Assembly: GCA_031276965.1 (NCBI GenBank) | Contig: JAISMC010000001.1 | Coordinates: 1 to 36,777 of the forward strand | Direction of reading: 5' to 3' | DNA length: 36,777 nt | DNA from: Treponema sp. | Lineage (GTDB): Bacteria; Spirochaetota; Spirochaetia; Treponematales; Breznakiellaceae | Part shown: one piece after another, positions 7,058 to 16,430 of the stretch | Numbering within the stretch: the stretch's first letter is position 1 | How the letters are laid out: every line of letters begins with the position of its first letter | The notes under the pieces: generated by a model | What the model saw: the letters and a program-made list of their open reading frames with translations, nothing else | Told to the model about the DNA's origin: nothing | Database searches by the model: none | Program-made: the position numbers and the translations under genes

Positions 7058-8323
7058 ATGGATCTTTTCTTTGAGACCAAGGAGCGGCCAAAACGGGCTT
7101 TACTGGCCGGAATTCGCAGCAATGACATGTCCGGGGATGAAGCCGGTTCTCTGACTAGGGAACTGGCGGGGCTTGCGGAAAGCCTGGGGCTGGAAATTGC
7201 CGCCCAGGAAACGGTACTGGTAAGGGAAAAACACCCAAAATTCGGCATGGGAACCGGCAAGGCCGGGGAACTGGCCGCCAAGGCCGCCTCCCTGGAGGTG
7301 GATTGCCTTGTTTTTGACGGGGAATTGAGCCCTTCCCAGCAGCGAAACTGGGAAAAGCTGACCGGGATTTCCGCCGTGGACCGGCAGGAGCTGATCATTC
7401 AAATCTTTGCGGAAAGGGCAAAGACCCGGGAAGCTGAACTCCAGGCTGCCCTGGCGGAGCTGAGTTATTCCCTGCCCCGGCTGCAGCATAAGTATATAGC
7501 CCTTTCCCGGCAGCGGGGCGGCCGTTATGGTTCCAAGGGTTCCGGAGAGGCCCGGCTGGAAACGGACCGCCGTCTTGTGGAACAGCGCATCCACCGTCTA
7601 AAGGAAGAACTGGCGGAGGTCCGGCAGAGCCGGGTTACCCGGCGGAAAAAGCGGGAAAAGGCCCTGCCCTCCTGCGCCTTGGTGGGTTACACCAATGCGG
7701 GGAAATCTTCTCTATTAAACGCCCTCACCGGGGCGGCGGTCCCGGCGGAGAATAAGCTTTTTGCCACTCTGGATGCCGTAACCCGGCGGATTGAACCGGC
7801 AGGGGGCCGGCCCTTTCTTATCACCGACACGGTGGGCTTTATCCGGCGGCTGCCCCATACCCTGATAGACGCCTTCCGCTCTACGCTGGAAGAGGTAACC
7901 TTGGCGGATCTTTTGGTTCATGTGCTGGACGTATCGGACCCCGATGCAGACCGTTACGAGAAGGCGGTCATGGGGGTACTCCGGGAGCTGGGGGCGGATC
8001 GTATCCCCATGATCACCGTCCTTAACAAGAAGGACCGCCTTTCCCCGGAGGATCTGGCGGCCCTGGAAAGCCGCTTCCCCGGGGGAATTCCCGTTTCCGC
8101 GGCGGATGGTTCCGGTCTGGACAGCCTGGTTAAGCGCATGGAACAGATACTGCCGGGCAGGGCCGTCCGTTTCAGTTTTCCCCCGGACCGTTACGATCTG
8201 GCGGCCCTGCTGCACCGGGACGGAATGGTCCTTTCCGAGCAGTATGCGGAAGGGGCTATCAGAATAGAGGCGAGGGTTAATGACAGAATACTGGGGCAGC
8301 TTAGGGCCTTTCGGGATGAGTAA
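7058..8323 (+). CDS. hflX: Ribosome-associated GTPase HflX
   Basis: HflX binds the ribosome, splits or rescues stalled 70S particles under stress and hydrolyses GTP. The N-terminal HflX domain is recognisable (FGMGTGKAGELA, FDGELSPSQQRNWE, DRQELI). A basic helical linker precedes the G domain with G1 GYTNAGKS at about 210-217, G3 DTVGF and G4 NKKD. At 421 residues it is full length. An in-frame TTG at 7052 is an alternative start; ATG at 7058 is preferred because it follows the -10 box at normal start-site distance. It is divergent from the sensor-like gene and convergent with the next lipoprotein gene. Confidence 0.95.
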   Translation: MDLFFETKERPKRALLAGIRSNDMSGDEAGSLTRELAGLAESLGLEIAAQETVLVREKHPKFGMGTGKAGELAAKAASLEVDCLVFDGELSPSQQRNWEKLTGISAVDRQELIIQIFAERAKTREAELQAALAELSYSLPRLQHKYIALSRQRGGRYGSKGSGEARLETDRRLVEQRIHRLKEELAEVRQSRVTRRKKREKALPSCALVGYTNAGKSSLLNALTGAAVPAENKLFATLDAVTRRIEPAGGRPFLITDTVGFIRRLPHTLIDAFRSTLEEVTLADLLVHVLDVSDPDADRYEKAVMGVLRELGADRIPMITVLNKKDRLSPEDLAALESRFPGGIPVSAADGSGLDSLVKRMEQILPGRAVRFSFPPDRYDLAALLHRDGMVLSEQYAEGAIRIEARVNDRILGQLRAFRDE

Positions 8324-8376
8324 GGATCGGCGGCCTAACGGGTATATCCTTCTTTTATAGCAGCCGCCTCTCAATG

Positions 8377-8946
8377 TCATTTTCCTTCCCTCAAATAACG
8401 GAAGGCCCGGTCCATGGTCCACCCCACGGGATAGCTCGCTTCATACGAATTGCCGCCATATTCAATGTAATTTGGCTGAGCATTGCTGGTATACACCCAG
8501 CCGTCCCGGAGGTAGTAATTGGATATTATAACCGACCTGTCTTCATAAAAGACAAGGAACCCCAGATACGAACCAATGCTTTCTTTGAGGATGTTTTCTA
8601 TTTCGGCAGGACCCGATGCTTCCGGAACCGGGTCATCGGCCCGGATAAAATAACCGGCTACTACCTTGTTTTCACCCATTTCCGGGGCAGGGCCGCTTAC
8701 TATTCCCGATAAGCCCTGTACCCTTTTTTTCAGGCCGGACTGTCTGAATTTTGCCGCGGCTTCGCTTAAAAAAGCATAGGCTGAATCGATATCGTTGAAG
8801 GCAAATTGTCCGCCGGGGGACGAAAAATAATACCCAAAATCGTGTTCGCCGGCGGCTTTGTCGATACCGGCTTGATTTTGAATCGATGCGCAGGCGGCCA
8901 AAGAGAAGATACACAATACAACGGCGGCTCTTAAAATCCGGTTCAT
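8377..8946 (-). CDS. Hypothetical lipoprotein
   Basis: Begins with a short basic N-terminus, a hydrophobic core and the lipobox FSLAAC, giving Cys19 as the lipidated residue. The mature part of about 170 residues is soluble and was not assigned to a family. GGAGGA sits just before the ATG. A GAACAAGTCC-family hairpin lies immediately upstream. Probably an envelope protein; function unknown. Confidence 0.8.
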   Translation of the reverse strand: MNRILRAAVVLCIFSLAACASIQNQAGIDKAAGEHDFGYYFSSPGGQFAFNDIDSAYAFLSEAAAKFRQSGLKKRVQGLSGIVSGPAPEMGENKVVAGYFIRADDPVPEASGPAEIENILKESIGSYLGFLVFYEDRSVIISNYYLRDGWVYTSNAQPNYIEYGGNSYEASYPVGWTMDRAFRYLREGK

Positions 8947-8961
8947 GGGATCCTCCTTTTA

Positions 8962-9018
8962 GGAACTTGTGCCGGACTACAGTCCGCAGGAATCCGCCGG
9001 ATTCTCAAACAAGTCCGA
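8962..9018 (+). repeat. Hairpin repeat, GAACAAGTCC family (short form)
   Basis: Starts GGAACTTGT and ends AACAAGTCC, so the ends are inverted. Between them are stems CGGACT-AC-AGTCCG and GAATCC-GCC-GGATTC. It lies 16 bp upstream of the lipoprotein start codon, so it is likely part of that mRNA leader or borders its promoter. Confidence 0.5.
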
Positions 9019-9119
9019 TATCACCGTATGATGATAGCCTTATCCTCTGCACACGTCAATTTTTATAAGGACCGCCCGTTTCGGCTATATCCCGGTTATT
9101 GCCCTGGGCGGTTTCCGCA

Positions 9120-9824
9120 TTATCCTTCCAGGATAAGCAGGGTCTTGGGATCCAGCTTGAGGGCCATGGCATCGGGATTATAGGTATTCCGGTCCTTGGA
9201 AACCGAAAGTTCGATATGGTCCGGTTTGGGTTCCAGTACAATTACCACATCGATAAGATCCATATAGTCTTTGATCGCCAGGGGCAGATTCCGCTTGTCG
9301 TAGAGCGGATTATCGCCCTTGACGGTACAACTGTACCAGACCGAAAGCCCCAGCTCCCGGGCAAATTCCTTCACCTTGATCAACTGGTCCGGGCTGGTCC
9401 GGGTAAAGTCAAAGCCGTCGATGATCAGGGCCTCCGCCTTAAAGCCGCCGTCTACAATCATGGCCCGGATGCTGGGGAGTATCACGTCGTGGGTAACCCC
9501 GTCCTGATTAAAGTTCATCAATACCCGGTTTTTGATCAATTCGTTCTTGACTTCCCGGGCATTTTCCAGGTTTTTCTTCTTGGTAAATTCGTTAAAGATA
9601 TCTTCGTACCAGGCCAGTACATAATCGGTATGCTGGGTGAAGGATACGTGGATGACCTTCCGGGATTGAAGCAGTTTGTCCAAAGCAATCTGAACCAGTA
9701 CCGAGGTTTTGCCGATGCCGCTGGCGGAGGCGATAATGCCTATTTCCGGGGCCTTGAGGCCCCCGTGGATTGATTTCTCAAAAACCCTGACGGGGCTGCG
9801 CTGTACAAGTTCCTGCTTAACCAT
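9120..9824 (-). CDS. RecA/DnaB-like P-loop ATPase, conserved hypothetical
   Basis: A single RecA-fold ATPase domain. Residues 30-41 hold a P-loop like that of DnaB/KaiC proteins (ASASGIGKTS), and Walker B is ALIIDGFD with D136. It lacks the DnaB N-terminal domain and the second KaiC domain, so it is a compact stand-alone ATPase. AGGAGAG precedes the ATG. It lies 91 bp downstream of EF-G on the same strand and may share its transcript. Role unknown; ATP-dependent DNA or protein handling is possible. Confidence 0.75.
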   Translation of the reverse strand: MVKQELVQRSPVRVFEKSIHGGLKAPEIGIIASASGIGKTSVLVQIALDKLLQSRKVIHVSFTQHTDYVLAWYEDIFNEFTKKKNLENAREVKNELIKNRVLMNFNQDGVTHDVILPSIRAMIVDGGFKAEALIIDGFDFTRTSPDQLIKVKEFARELGLSVWYSCTVKGDNPLYDKRNLPLAIKDYMDLIDVVIVLEPKPDHIELSVSKDRNTYNPDAMALKLDPKTLLILEG

Positions 9825-9915
9825 TGTTCTCTCCTATAAAATACCGGATAAGAATTTTGCCCGCCGGGACCAGGGGGTCTATGCAGCAATTTCCGTAGTT
9901 CATGCCCTTTCTTTC

Positions 9916-12018
9916 CTACTTCTGCTCTTTCTTCCGTTTTTCATCGTACTCTTTGATGAGAGCTTCGGAGATGCTCACGGGAACCTTCCCGTATCTTTCA
10001 AATTCCATGGTAAACTCAGCTTTCCCCTGGGTCAAGGACCGGAGCACCGTCGAATAGCCGAACATCTCGCTCAGGGGGACCTCCGCCTCTATCCGGGAAA
10101 AGACGCCGTCTTCGGTGGAGGAGGATATGATACCGCGGCGCTGATTAACCGAGGCAAAGATATTACCCTGAAATTCGGTGGGGCCCTCTACGGAAACCTT
10201 CATAACCGGTTCCAGGATGCAGGGCTTTGCCTTGGCGTAGGCTTCCCGAAAGGCGCCGATGGCGGCCATTTGGAAGGCAATATCCGAAGAGTCCACCGGA
10301 TGGGACTGACCGTCGTTGATAACGCAGCGGATATTGACAATGGGGAACCCGATGAGGCTTCCCTTTTTTACCGCCTCCCTAAAACCCTTGTCACAGCTTG
10401 GAACATATTCGGTGGGAATGGCGCCGCCTTTGATATTATCCACAAATTCATAGTCCCCGTCGAAGGGTTCCATATAACCTGCGACCCGGCCGTACTGCCC
10501 GGAACCGCCGGTCTGCTTCTTGTGGGTATAGTTGAATTCCGACCGCCGGGTAATGGCTTCCCGGTAGGCTACCTGGGGCATACCGGTGTCAACTTCGCAC
10601 TTGTATTCCCGGCGCATCCGCTCGATATATACCTCCAGGTGGAGTTCCCCCATGCCTTTAATGATGGTCTGGTTGGACTCGGGATCTACAAAGGTCTGGA
10701 AGGTAGGATCTTCCTTGGTAAAACGGTTTAAGGCTTTTGCCATCTGGTCCGCGGACTTTTTGTCCCTGGGAGTGATGGCCAGGGAGATGACCGGTTCGGG
10801 TATAAACATCGAAGACATGGCGTAGTTAACTCCGCCGCCGCAGAAGGTATCCCCGGAGGCGCAGTCGATGCCGAAGAGGGCCACAATGTCCCCGGGGGTC
10901 CCTTCATTAATGTCTTCCATATTATCCGAGTGCATGCGTACCAGCCGGCCTACCTTGAAACGTTTCCGGGCCCGGGTATTGAGAAGTTCATCCCCCTTTT
11001 TTAGGCAGCCCTGATAGATCCGCACATAAGTTAACTGGCCGTATTGACCGTCTTCAAGCTTAAAGCCCAAGGCCACGGTGGGGCCTTTCTCGTCCGCAAG
11101 AAGTTCCCGTTTTTCTTCGTTCTTGTCCAGATCCAGGGCGTAGTTCTTCACTTCCGTAGGATTGGGAAGATAGTTGTTTACCGCATCCAGCAGGGGCTGG
11201 ATACCTTTGTTTTTATAGGCGGAGCCCACCATGACCGGAACAAACTGTTCCGCCAGGGTCCCCCTGCGTATGGCCTGGTGGACCAGCTCCTCGGAAACCG
11301 TCTCTCCCGCAAGGTACTTCTCCGCCAGTTCGTCGGAAAAGAGGGAAACTTCGTCAATAAGCTCTTCCCGGTACTTTTCGGCATCTTCCTTAAGATGGAC
11401 GGGTATCTCCGCATACCGCAGCTCCGTACCCTGATCGCCGTCAAAGTACACCGCCTTCATGGAAATAAGGTCTACGATACCTTCAAGCTTGTCCTCAAGG
11501 CCGATGGGGATTTGGATGAGTACCGCATTGAGGGCAAGTTTTTCCCTAAGCTGATTTTTTACTTTGAAGGGATTCGCTCCGGTACGGTCGCACTTGTTAA
11601 CAAAGGCGATACGGGGGACATGGTAACGTTTAAGCTGACGGTCCACGGTAATGGACTGTGACTGGACCCCGCCTACGGCGCAGAGCACCAGAATGGCGCC
11701 GTCCAGGACCCGGAGGGAACGTTCTACCTCGATAGTAAAATCCACATGTCCCGGAGTATCGATAAGGTTGACGGTATAGTCCTTCCATTCAACCTGGGTT
11801 GCGGCGGACTGAATAGTGATGCCCCGTTCCCGTTCCAGTTCCATATGGTCCATGGTAGCCCCCACCCCGTCCTTTCCCCGGACTTCGTGGATAGCATGAA
11901 TTTTATTACTGTAAAAGAGAATGCGTTCCGAAAGGGTTGTTTTTCCCGAATCAATATGAGCGCTGATTCCGATATTCCGCATCTTTCGGACATCCGTCCG
12001 CGTGATGTCGCTGCCCAT
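9916..12018 (-). CDS. fusA: Translation elongation factor G, spirochaete/mitochondrial-like type
   Basis: A GTPase that drives tRNA-mRNA translocation on the ribosome. All five EF-G domains are present in 700 residues: G1 AHIDSGKT at about 20-27, the switch I region RERGITI, G3 DTPGH, G4 NKCD, and domain IV/V motifs ([30 protein letters not shown]). The G1 with Ser before GKT and the [15 protein letters not shown] segment resemble mitochondrial EF-G1 and the spirochaete spdEFG1 class rather than the common bacterial EF-G. GGAGC precedes the ATG. It lies alone with its own promoter, not in a str operon with rpsL/rpsG/tuf. Confidence 0.95.
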   Translation of the reverse strand: MGSDITRTDVRKMRNIGISAHIDSGKTTLSERILFYSNKIHAIHEVRGKDGVGATMDHMELERERGITIQSAATQVEWKDYTVNLIDTPGHVDFTIEVERSLRVLDGAILVLCAVGGVQSQSITVDRQLKRYHVPRIAFVNKCDRTGANPFKVKNQLREKLALNAVLIQIPIGLEDKLEGIVDLISMKAVYFDGDQGTELRYAEIPVHLKEDAEKYREELIDEVSLFSDELAEKYLAGETVSEELVHQAIRRGTLAEQFVPVMVGSAYKNKGIQPLLDAVNNYLPNPTEVKNYALDLDKNEEKRELLADEKGPTVALGFKLEDGQYGQLTYVRIYQGCLKKGDELLNTRARKRFKVGRLVRMHSDNMEDINEGTPGDIVALFGIDCASGDTFCGGGVNYAMSSMFIPEPVISLAITPRDKKSADQMAKALNRFTKEDPTFQTFVDPESNQTIIKGMGELHLEVYIERMRREYKCEVDTGMPQVAYREAITRRSEFNYTHKKQTGGSGQYGRVAGYMEPFDGDYEFVDNIKGGAIPTEYVPSCDKGFREAVKKGSLIGFPIVNIRCVINDGQSHPVDSSDIAFQMAAIGAFREAYAKAKPCILEPVMKVSVEGPTEFQGNIFASVNQRRGIISSSTEDGVFSRIEAEVPLSEMFGYSTVLRSLTQGKAEFTMEFERYGKVPVSISEALIKEYDEKRKKEQK

Positions 12019-12095
12019 GTATTTTTTGCTCCTTAACTATTAAATGGATCGTCATAATAAGACACTAAATGACAATGAAAGTTCCTGAGTGTGAT

Positions 12096-12123
12096 TGTAT
12101 AGTAAGAACTGCACTAATTTCAA
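12096..12123 (-). promoter_or_regulatory. Putative promoter of the EF-G gene
   Basis: On the minus strand TTGAAA (12123-12118) is 16 bp from TATACA (12101-12096), giving a leader of about 75 nt before the Shine-Dalgarno and start at 12018. Confidence 0.4.
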
Positions 12124-12169
12124 GAGGACTACTCCAGGATTATACCGGCAAGCTGTTCTCCGTTCCACC

Positions 12170-13666
12170 CTATTTACCGCTGTTCCCCGTACTCTGCGGA
12201 GGAAGAGGCGTTTCCGTTTTTCGGCGTCCGCCGGTTCCGGTCTTTTCGTAGTGGAAACGCCAGGAGAGGGTCCAAATCCATTCCCGGGGAAAGTCTTCCG
12301 AAGCCAGTTTTACCGTAAAGCGGCCGGATTTTCCCCGAACCGAGGCGGAAAAATTTACGCCCCAGATGGGGTCCTTGTCCGCCGGTACGGTCCATCCCAG
12401 CCTGGCCTTGAGCAGAAAAATCGTAACCGGACAGGAAAATTCCCCCGAGACCTTAAACGAGTTAAAGCCGTAGCCGCCGGCGGGGTTGGGAAAGGCCCCC
12501 GGCCCGCCGCCCGTTCCCGCAAGGGTTCCCTGAAACACGGAACTGACCGGTCCTGCGGCAAAACCCGCCGTTCCTTCGGCGCTGTCCAGGACCGCGTCCG
12601 GATCGGAGCCGTCACGGTTAAGGGTTAGGGAGAAGCGGGTAGGCCGCAGGAAAAGACCCTTTCCCCCCGGGGCCGCGGGAAGCCTATAGTAGAGGGCGGC
12701 GCTGCTCCGTTCAAAGGCTTCTCCGAAGCCCTTTGAACGGAGGGAAACGGCGGTCCGGAAAAGGCCGTTCCGGGCGCCGAATCTTTCAAGCCGGAGGGCG
12801 TTTCTAAAACCAGCGCCGGCGGCGGTCCCGTCCGGGCCGGTGTACCTTTCCCCCGTCCCGTCGGCGGCCAGGGAAAGACGCCAGGGCTTGTTCCCCAGCC
12901 GGAGGGCGGCGTTTCCGTAAATATCCGCCCCATAGCCGAAGGCTTCCGAATAGGCCCAGTCGCTTGCAAAGCCGATAAGGGGGGCGTTAAAGTTTACATT
13001 GGCCCCGTAGATACGGAAATCCCGTTCAGGCAGGGGCGGGGTTTCGGAAAACCATGCGGAGGCCTTTCTGGGGGGAAGGGTTCTTTCGGTAAAGAACCCT
13101 TCCATGCTTAGGCTTGTTTTTCCGGCAAGCTGGGCTGCCATACCCCAGCTGTAGGCCGGGATCCATTCATGGTCCAAAACCGCCGAGGCAAAACCCCTAA
13201 AGGGGCCCAGTTGAGGACTGCCCAAGTAAAGATAGGTCTCCGCCTCCCTGGTAGAGGATGGTTCTGTCTTTAGATCCCGTACCGAAGGTTTATGGGACTC
13301 TACGAAGGGAACGGTCCGGGCCCAGGGATTGCGGATTCGGGCGGGAAGTCCCGCCTCATCCTGGATACCGTAGAGAAAGCGGGAACCGGTACTGTGATAG
13401 AGGCCCCCCGAAAAGGCGGTATTTCCCGCTTCAATGTTTTCCCAGGCGGGACGTTTGTCTATCATCTGGGCCCGGCTGGTAAAACCGAAACCCCGGAGCC
13501 GCAGATCCAGCCGGTCAATCAAACTTGCATCCTGTTCCCAGGAACCTGCGGCGGTCAATTCCATGCCCAAATCCGCCGATTTTTCCGCGGAGAGGGATCC
13601 GGCGGAGAGGACAAAGACGGCCAGGGCAAAGGCGGTCCGCCGCAGAACCAATGTTTTATGGCGCAT
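12170..13666 (-). CDS. Putative outer-membrane beta-barrel protein
   Basis: A signal peptide covers about residues 1-27 (basic start, hydrophobic core, ending LSA). The mature 470 residues have no transmembrane helices and are rich in alternating polar/aromatic strands with many Gly, Ser, Phe, Trp and Tyr, ending in a strand WTLSWRFHY. This looks like a beta barrel. The final about 20 residues are hydrophilic, so the usual C-terminal Phe is not at the end. No family was recognised. The gene follows EF-G divergently across 150 bp only in position, not in operon, since it lies upstream of EF-G on the same strand. AAAGGG near the ATG is a weak ribosome site. Confidence 0.7.
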   Translation of the reverse strand: MRHKTLVLRRTAFALAVFVLSAGSLSAEKSADLGMELTAAGSWEQDASLIDRLDLRLRGFGFTSRAQMIDKRPAWENIEAGNTAFSGGLYHSTGSRFLYGIQDEAGLPARIRNPWARTVPFVESHKPSVRDLKTEPSSTREAETYLYLGSPQLGPFRGFASAVLDHEWIPAYSWGMAAQLAGKTSLSMEGFFTERTLPPRKASAWFSETPPLPERDFRIYGANVNFNAPLIGFASDWAYSEAFGYGADIYGNAALRLGNKPWRLSLAADGTGERYTGPDGTAAGAGFRNALRLERFGARNGLFRTAVSLRSKGFGEAFERSSAALYYRLPAAPGGKGLFLRPTRFSLTLNRDGSDPDAVLDSAEGTAGFAAGPVSSVFQGTLAGTGGGPGAFPNPAGGYGFNSFKVSGEFSCPVTIFLLKARLGWTVPADKDPIWGVNFSASVRGKSGRFTVKLASEDFPREWIWTLSWRFHYEKTGTGGRRKTETPLPPQSTGNSGK

Positions 13667-13738
13667 ATCCCTTTTAGGGAACGGCCTTGGACTACGCTTT
13701 AATGGATTTTACGAAAGAGGCCCTGCTGTTCAGGGAAC

Positions 13739-13892
13739 AAAAAAGCCCTGGTAAAGGAGGCTTTCCCAAAACTTCAGTTTTTGGGAAAGCTACCTTAGAT
13801 TTATATGAAAAAATGGGTTTTTGACCGTTTTTCCGGAAGCTTTTCCCGAAACTAACCGGGTTTTGGGAAAAGCTCAAAGACCAGGGCTTTTT
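13739..13892. terminator. Bidirectional terminator split by a MITE
   Basis: AAAAAAGCCCTGGT (13739-13752) and ACCAGGGCTTTTT (13880-13892) are complementary arms. Between them are AAAG, a 119-bp MITE and a second AAAG. Without the insertion the site reads as a 12-bp stem with an AAAG loop and A and T tracts on either side, a classic intrinsic terminator for both strands. On the minus strand it would end the TPR-coaE-SPOR transcript. Confidence 0.75.
13757..13875 (-). mobile_element. 119-bp MITE, copy 1
   Basis: Reads GAGGCTTTCCC on the left and GGGAAAAGCTC on the right, flanked by AAAG on both sides (13753-13756 and 13876-13879). It has the same length and three-hairpin structure as copies at 30098 and 36145 but opposite orientation. 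It encodes no protein. It is inserted in the loop of a terminator hairpin. Confidence 0.88.
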
Positions 13893-13920
13893 CCGGAATT
13901 CCCTCTGTCAGGCGGGAATG

Positions 13921-14679
13921 TCAGCGCCGGGACTGGCTTTGCCAGATCTGGCTTTCTTCAAAACCCTGTATGGTTTTTATCAGGGAGAGCCAATAGTTGG
14001 CTTCGTTCTGAGAGGTATAGGGACCTATCCGTACCCGGTAAAAGGTCTTGCCCCCCACATCCCGGTTTTCGATGATGGAGGCTATTCCTTTGGAAGCCAG
14101 AGTTTCCTTTACCCCGTCGGCCCGGACCAGGGTAGAAAAGGAACCGGTCTGTACCCAGAAATCACTGCGTACTTCGGTTTTGGGTTTGGCGGGAGCGGCT
14201 GCCGCCGGGGCGGTAGTCCTGGGAGCGGGGCTGGCCGCCGGAACGGCGGCAGACCGGACGGGCGCGGCGGCAGGCTTGGGCCGGACCGGGGGAGCGTCGG
14301 GAACTGCGGCGGCGGCGGGTTTGGGAACGGCGATAACCACCCTGTTTTTCTCTTCATCGCTGGTCTGCTGTACTACCTGGTCAGGGTTATCACCTAAAAA
14401 GTAAAAGACATTTTCCTGACTCGCCGTAAAAGAAGCGGGAGGAGTCTCGAGACCCTGGACTTCACCGGAATTCCGGGTCATGTCCAAGGCATCCGCCGAA
14501 GCGGGCTGCACGGGTCCGGGCGGGGTATTTGAAAAGGAGACCCCCGGCGGAATAGGCCGTTCTATGGCCGCCACGGCGGTTCCGCTCTTGGGCGACAATA
14601 CCAGTATGGCTGCGCCCATGACAATTACCAGAAATACCCCTACCGAAACTGCAACCAGCAGTAATTTTTTCTTTTCCAT
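13921..14679 (-). CDS. SPOR-domain membrane protein
   Basis: SPOR domains bind glycan strands stripped of stem peptides at the division septum. The protein has a short cytoplasmic start, one transmembrane helix at about 6-28, a long Pro/Ala-rich linker and a SPOR domain at about 171-252 (begins SDFWVQTGSFS, includes YRVRIGPY). This bitopic layout matches FtsN-like and related division proteins. Its ATG overlaps the coaE stop codon by one base, so it is translationally coupled to coaE. The terminator downstream is split by a MITE. Confidence 0.85.
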   Translation of the reverse strand: MEKKKLLLVAVSVGVFLVIVMGAAILVLSPKSGTAVAAIERPIPPGVSFSNTPPGPVQPASADALDMTRNSGEVQGLETPPASFTASQENVFYFLGDNPDQVVQQTSDEEKNRVVIAVPKPAAAAVPDAPPVRPKPAAAPVRSAAVPAASPAPRTTAPAAAAPAKPKTEVRSDFWVQTGSFSTLVRADGVKETLASKGIASIIENRDVGGKTFYRVRIGPYTSQNEANYWLSLIKTIQGFEESQIWQSQSRR

Positions 14680-15296
14680 TACCGTGTCCCCCTCCGGGAA
14701 AGAATTGCGTCCAGCCGGTTTTCAAGCATCCTCCGGTACAGGGAGGAACAAAAACCGCAGTATCCCGGATTATCTATGGTATCAATATCGGCCTTTCGTA
14801 TTAAATATTGAGAGATGAATTCCTGCTGGCTTTTGAAGCGCCGGATCAGCTGGCTCAGGGGCAGACGGTCCCGCCTCCGGGCCCGGAGAAGCCTGGCCAG
14901 GAAGGGGGCACGGACCAGGATGATGAAGTCCAGCCGCTTAAAAACACTGGACCGGTGGAGCAGCGCCGCATTGATAACGCAGGGCCCGTTTTGACGGGCT
15001 ATCCAGGCTTCGGTAAGGCGGTTCGCCGCGGGATGCACAATATCCTCCAGGGCGTTCAGCGCTTCCGGTTTTCCAAAGACCCTGTTCCCCAGCAGCCGGC
15101 GGTCTACGGCGCCCCCCGCATCGAGAATGTCCGGGCCGAACCGGGCCATAACCGCCGCTTTTTCCGCCTCCAGAACTTCGTGCCCCAGCTTGTCCACATC
15201 CAGCACCGGAAAGCCCCGTGCTTCCAGAAGCCGGGCCACATAATTCTTCCCGGCGCAGTAGATCCCCGTAAGGCCGATAAGGGCGTTACTGTTCAT
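14679..15296 (-). CDS. coaE: Dephospho-CoA kinase
   Basis: Phosphorylates the 3'-OH of dephospho-CoA, the last step of coenzyme A synthesis. The N-terminal P-loop is GLTGIYCAGKNYVA (8-21), where the usual Ser/Thr after GK is Asn. The HP motif of the family is present in DIVHPAANR. Length (205) is normal. It overlaps the TPR gene upstream by 11 bp and the SPOR gene downstream by one base, and polA lies nearby on the same strand, a neighbourhood seen in other bacteria. The odd P-loop leaves some doubt about kinetics but not about family. Confidence 0.88.
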   Translation of the reverse strand: MNSNALIGLTGIYCAGKNYVARLLEARGFPVLDVDKLGHEVLEAEKAAVMARFGPDILDAGGAVDRRLLGNRVFGKPEALNALEDIVHPAANRLTEAWIARQNGPCVINAALLHRSSVFKRLDFIILVRAPFLARLLRARRRDRLPLSQLIRRFKSQQEFISQYLIRKADIDTIDNPGYCGFCSSLYRRMLENRLDAILSRRGTR

Positions 15297-16329
15297 CCTT
15301 CTTGTTCAGCCAGTCAAAAAAGGTTTCTACCTCTTGCCGGCGCTGTTCCAGCCATGCTTCAGCATCCTTATCGCAGGACATGCTGATATAGCGGCAGAAG
15401 ATCTCAAGATAATCCGGCTTCCGGGTCAGCCGGATAAAGAAGGGAATGTAAAAATCCCGCCAGAGCCTTTCCGCCTCATCCCCGCCGTTCAAAGCGCCGG
15501 AACCGGAAAGCTCCGCCAGGCTTGTAAAGACATACGAAGTTTTCCGCAAAAAAAGCTCCCCTTCGCTTTTTTCTTTATACTCCCCGGCGGAATTCAGGGT
15601 TCCGGCCATGGAAACCAGGAGATCCAGCGCAGCAAAGCTGCCCGGCGTAAGGCTGATGGTTCCCGCTCCACCGGAGGTATCCACCGTAAGAAGCTGCTGA
15701 ATCATCCTGTAAGCCTCCCCGGATCGCCTGGAATAGGGTTCCAGCAGGAGAAAATGGTAGAGACAGAGGAGACTCTGGGCTTTCCGGTTTTGGTCGAAGA
15801 GCATTTTCCCCAAAAGATAGTTGCCGCTGGCATGGTAGGGGTTATTGAACACCCCCTCTGTCAGCGTGTCCAGGGCTTCATCGTACCGTTCCAGTTTATA
15901 GTAGGTGGTTCCCAAATTGTAGAAGAGGAGCGATGCGGCCCCGAAACGCCGGATGGCCTCGGTAAAAACCGTTATGGCCTCCTCCGGCCGGCCCAGATTA
16001 TCCAGGGCGGAACCCTTGGCGTCATAGAGGGCGGGCAGATACTGTTCGTCCCCCCCGGCGGCTTTAATGCCTGCCTCGGCGCTGGCCAGGGATTCCTCAT
16101 ATTTTTCATCGTAGGCGTAAGAGAAAGCCATCTCGTAGTATATCAAAGGAGAATCCGGTTCCAGTTCCAGGGCTTGCTGGTAGTATTCAACCGCGGCGGC
16201 ATAGTCCCCCTGATCGTGGGCATAGATTCCCTGCTGGATTAAGGCATCCGCCGGGCTTTGTTCCGCATCCTGGGCATGGAGCAGCGGAACAAACGAAAAC
16301 AGAACCATGCCAAGCCATACTTTTTTCAT
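15286..16329 (-). CDS. Secreted TPR-repeat protein
   Basis: A cleavable-looking signal peptide (MKKVWLGMVLFSFVPLLHAQ) is followed by at least four to five tetratricopeptide repeats between about 25 and 215 (for example YAHDQGDYAAAVEYYQQALEL). The rest to 347 is helical without a recognised domain. TPR arrays bind proteins, so it is likely a periplasmic adaptor; the partner is unknown. GAGGAG precedes the ATG. The end overlaps coaE by 11 bp, so coaE depends on this transcript. A hairpin repeat sits just upstream. Confidence 0.8.
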   Translation of the reverse strand: MKKVWLGMVLFSFVPLLHAQDAEQSPADALIQQGIYAHDQGDYAAAVEYYQQALELEPDSPLIYYEMAFSYAYDEKYEESLASAEAGIKAAGGDEQYLPALYDAKGSALDNLGRPEEAITVFTEAIRRFGAASLLFYNLGTTYYKLERYDEALDTLTEGVFNNPYHASGNYLLGKMLFDQNRKAQSLLCLYHFLLLEPYSRRSGEAYRMIQQLLTVDTSGGAGTISLTPGSFAALDLLVSMAGTLNSAGEYKEKSEGELFLRKTSYVFTSLAELSGSGALNGGDEAERLWRDFYIPFFIRLTRKPDYLEIFCRYISMSCDKDAEAWLEQRRQEVETFFDWLNKKDEQ

Positions 16330-16340
16330 AATAACTCCTC

Positions 16341-16380
16341 ATTGAGTTTGTTCGAGACCCCGTTGGCTCCCGGACAACGC
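16341..16380 (-). repeat. Hairpin repeat, GAACAAGTCC family (degenerate)
   Basis: On the minus strand GTTG and CAAC arms form a short stem, then TCGAACAAACTCAAT follows, close to the TCGAACAAGTCCAA end of other copies. It lies between polA and the TPR gene and ends in the TPR gene's ribosome-binding region. Confidence 0.35.
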
Positions 16381-16430
16381 TATTTTTATATCAGCGGCGG
16401 GAAAACATATCCTCCGCCTTCTTCCCTGCA

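Noticed and set aside
9709-11661. Long plus-strand open frames opposite EF-G
   Set aside because: They mirror EF-G codons, lack start signals and resemble no family; shadows in a GC-rich gene.
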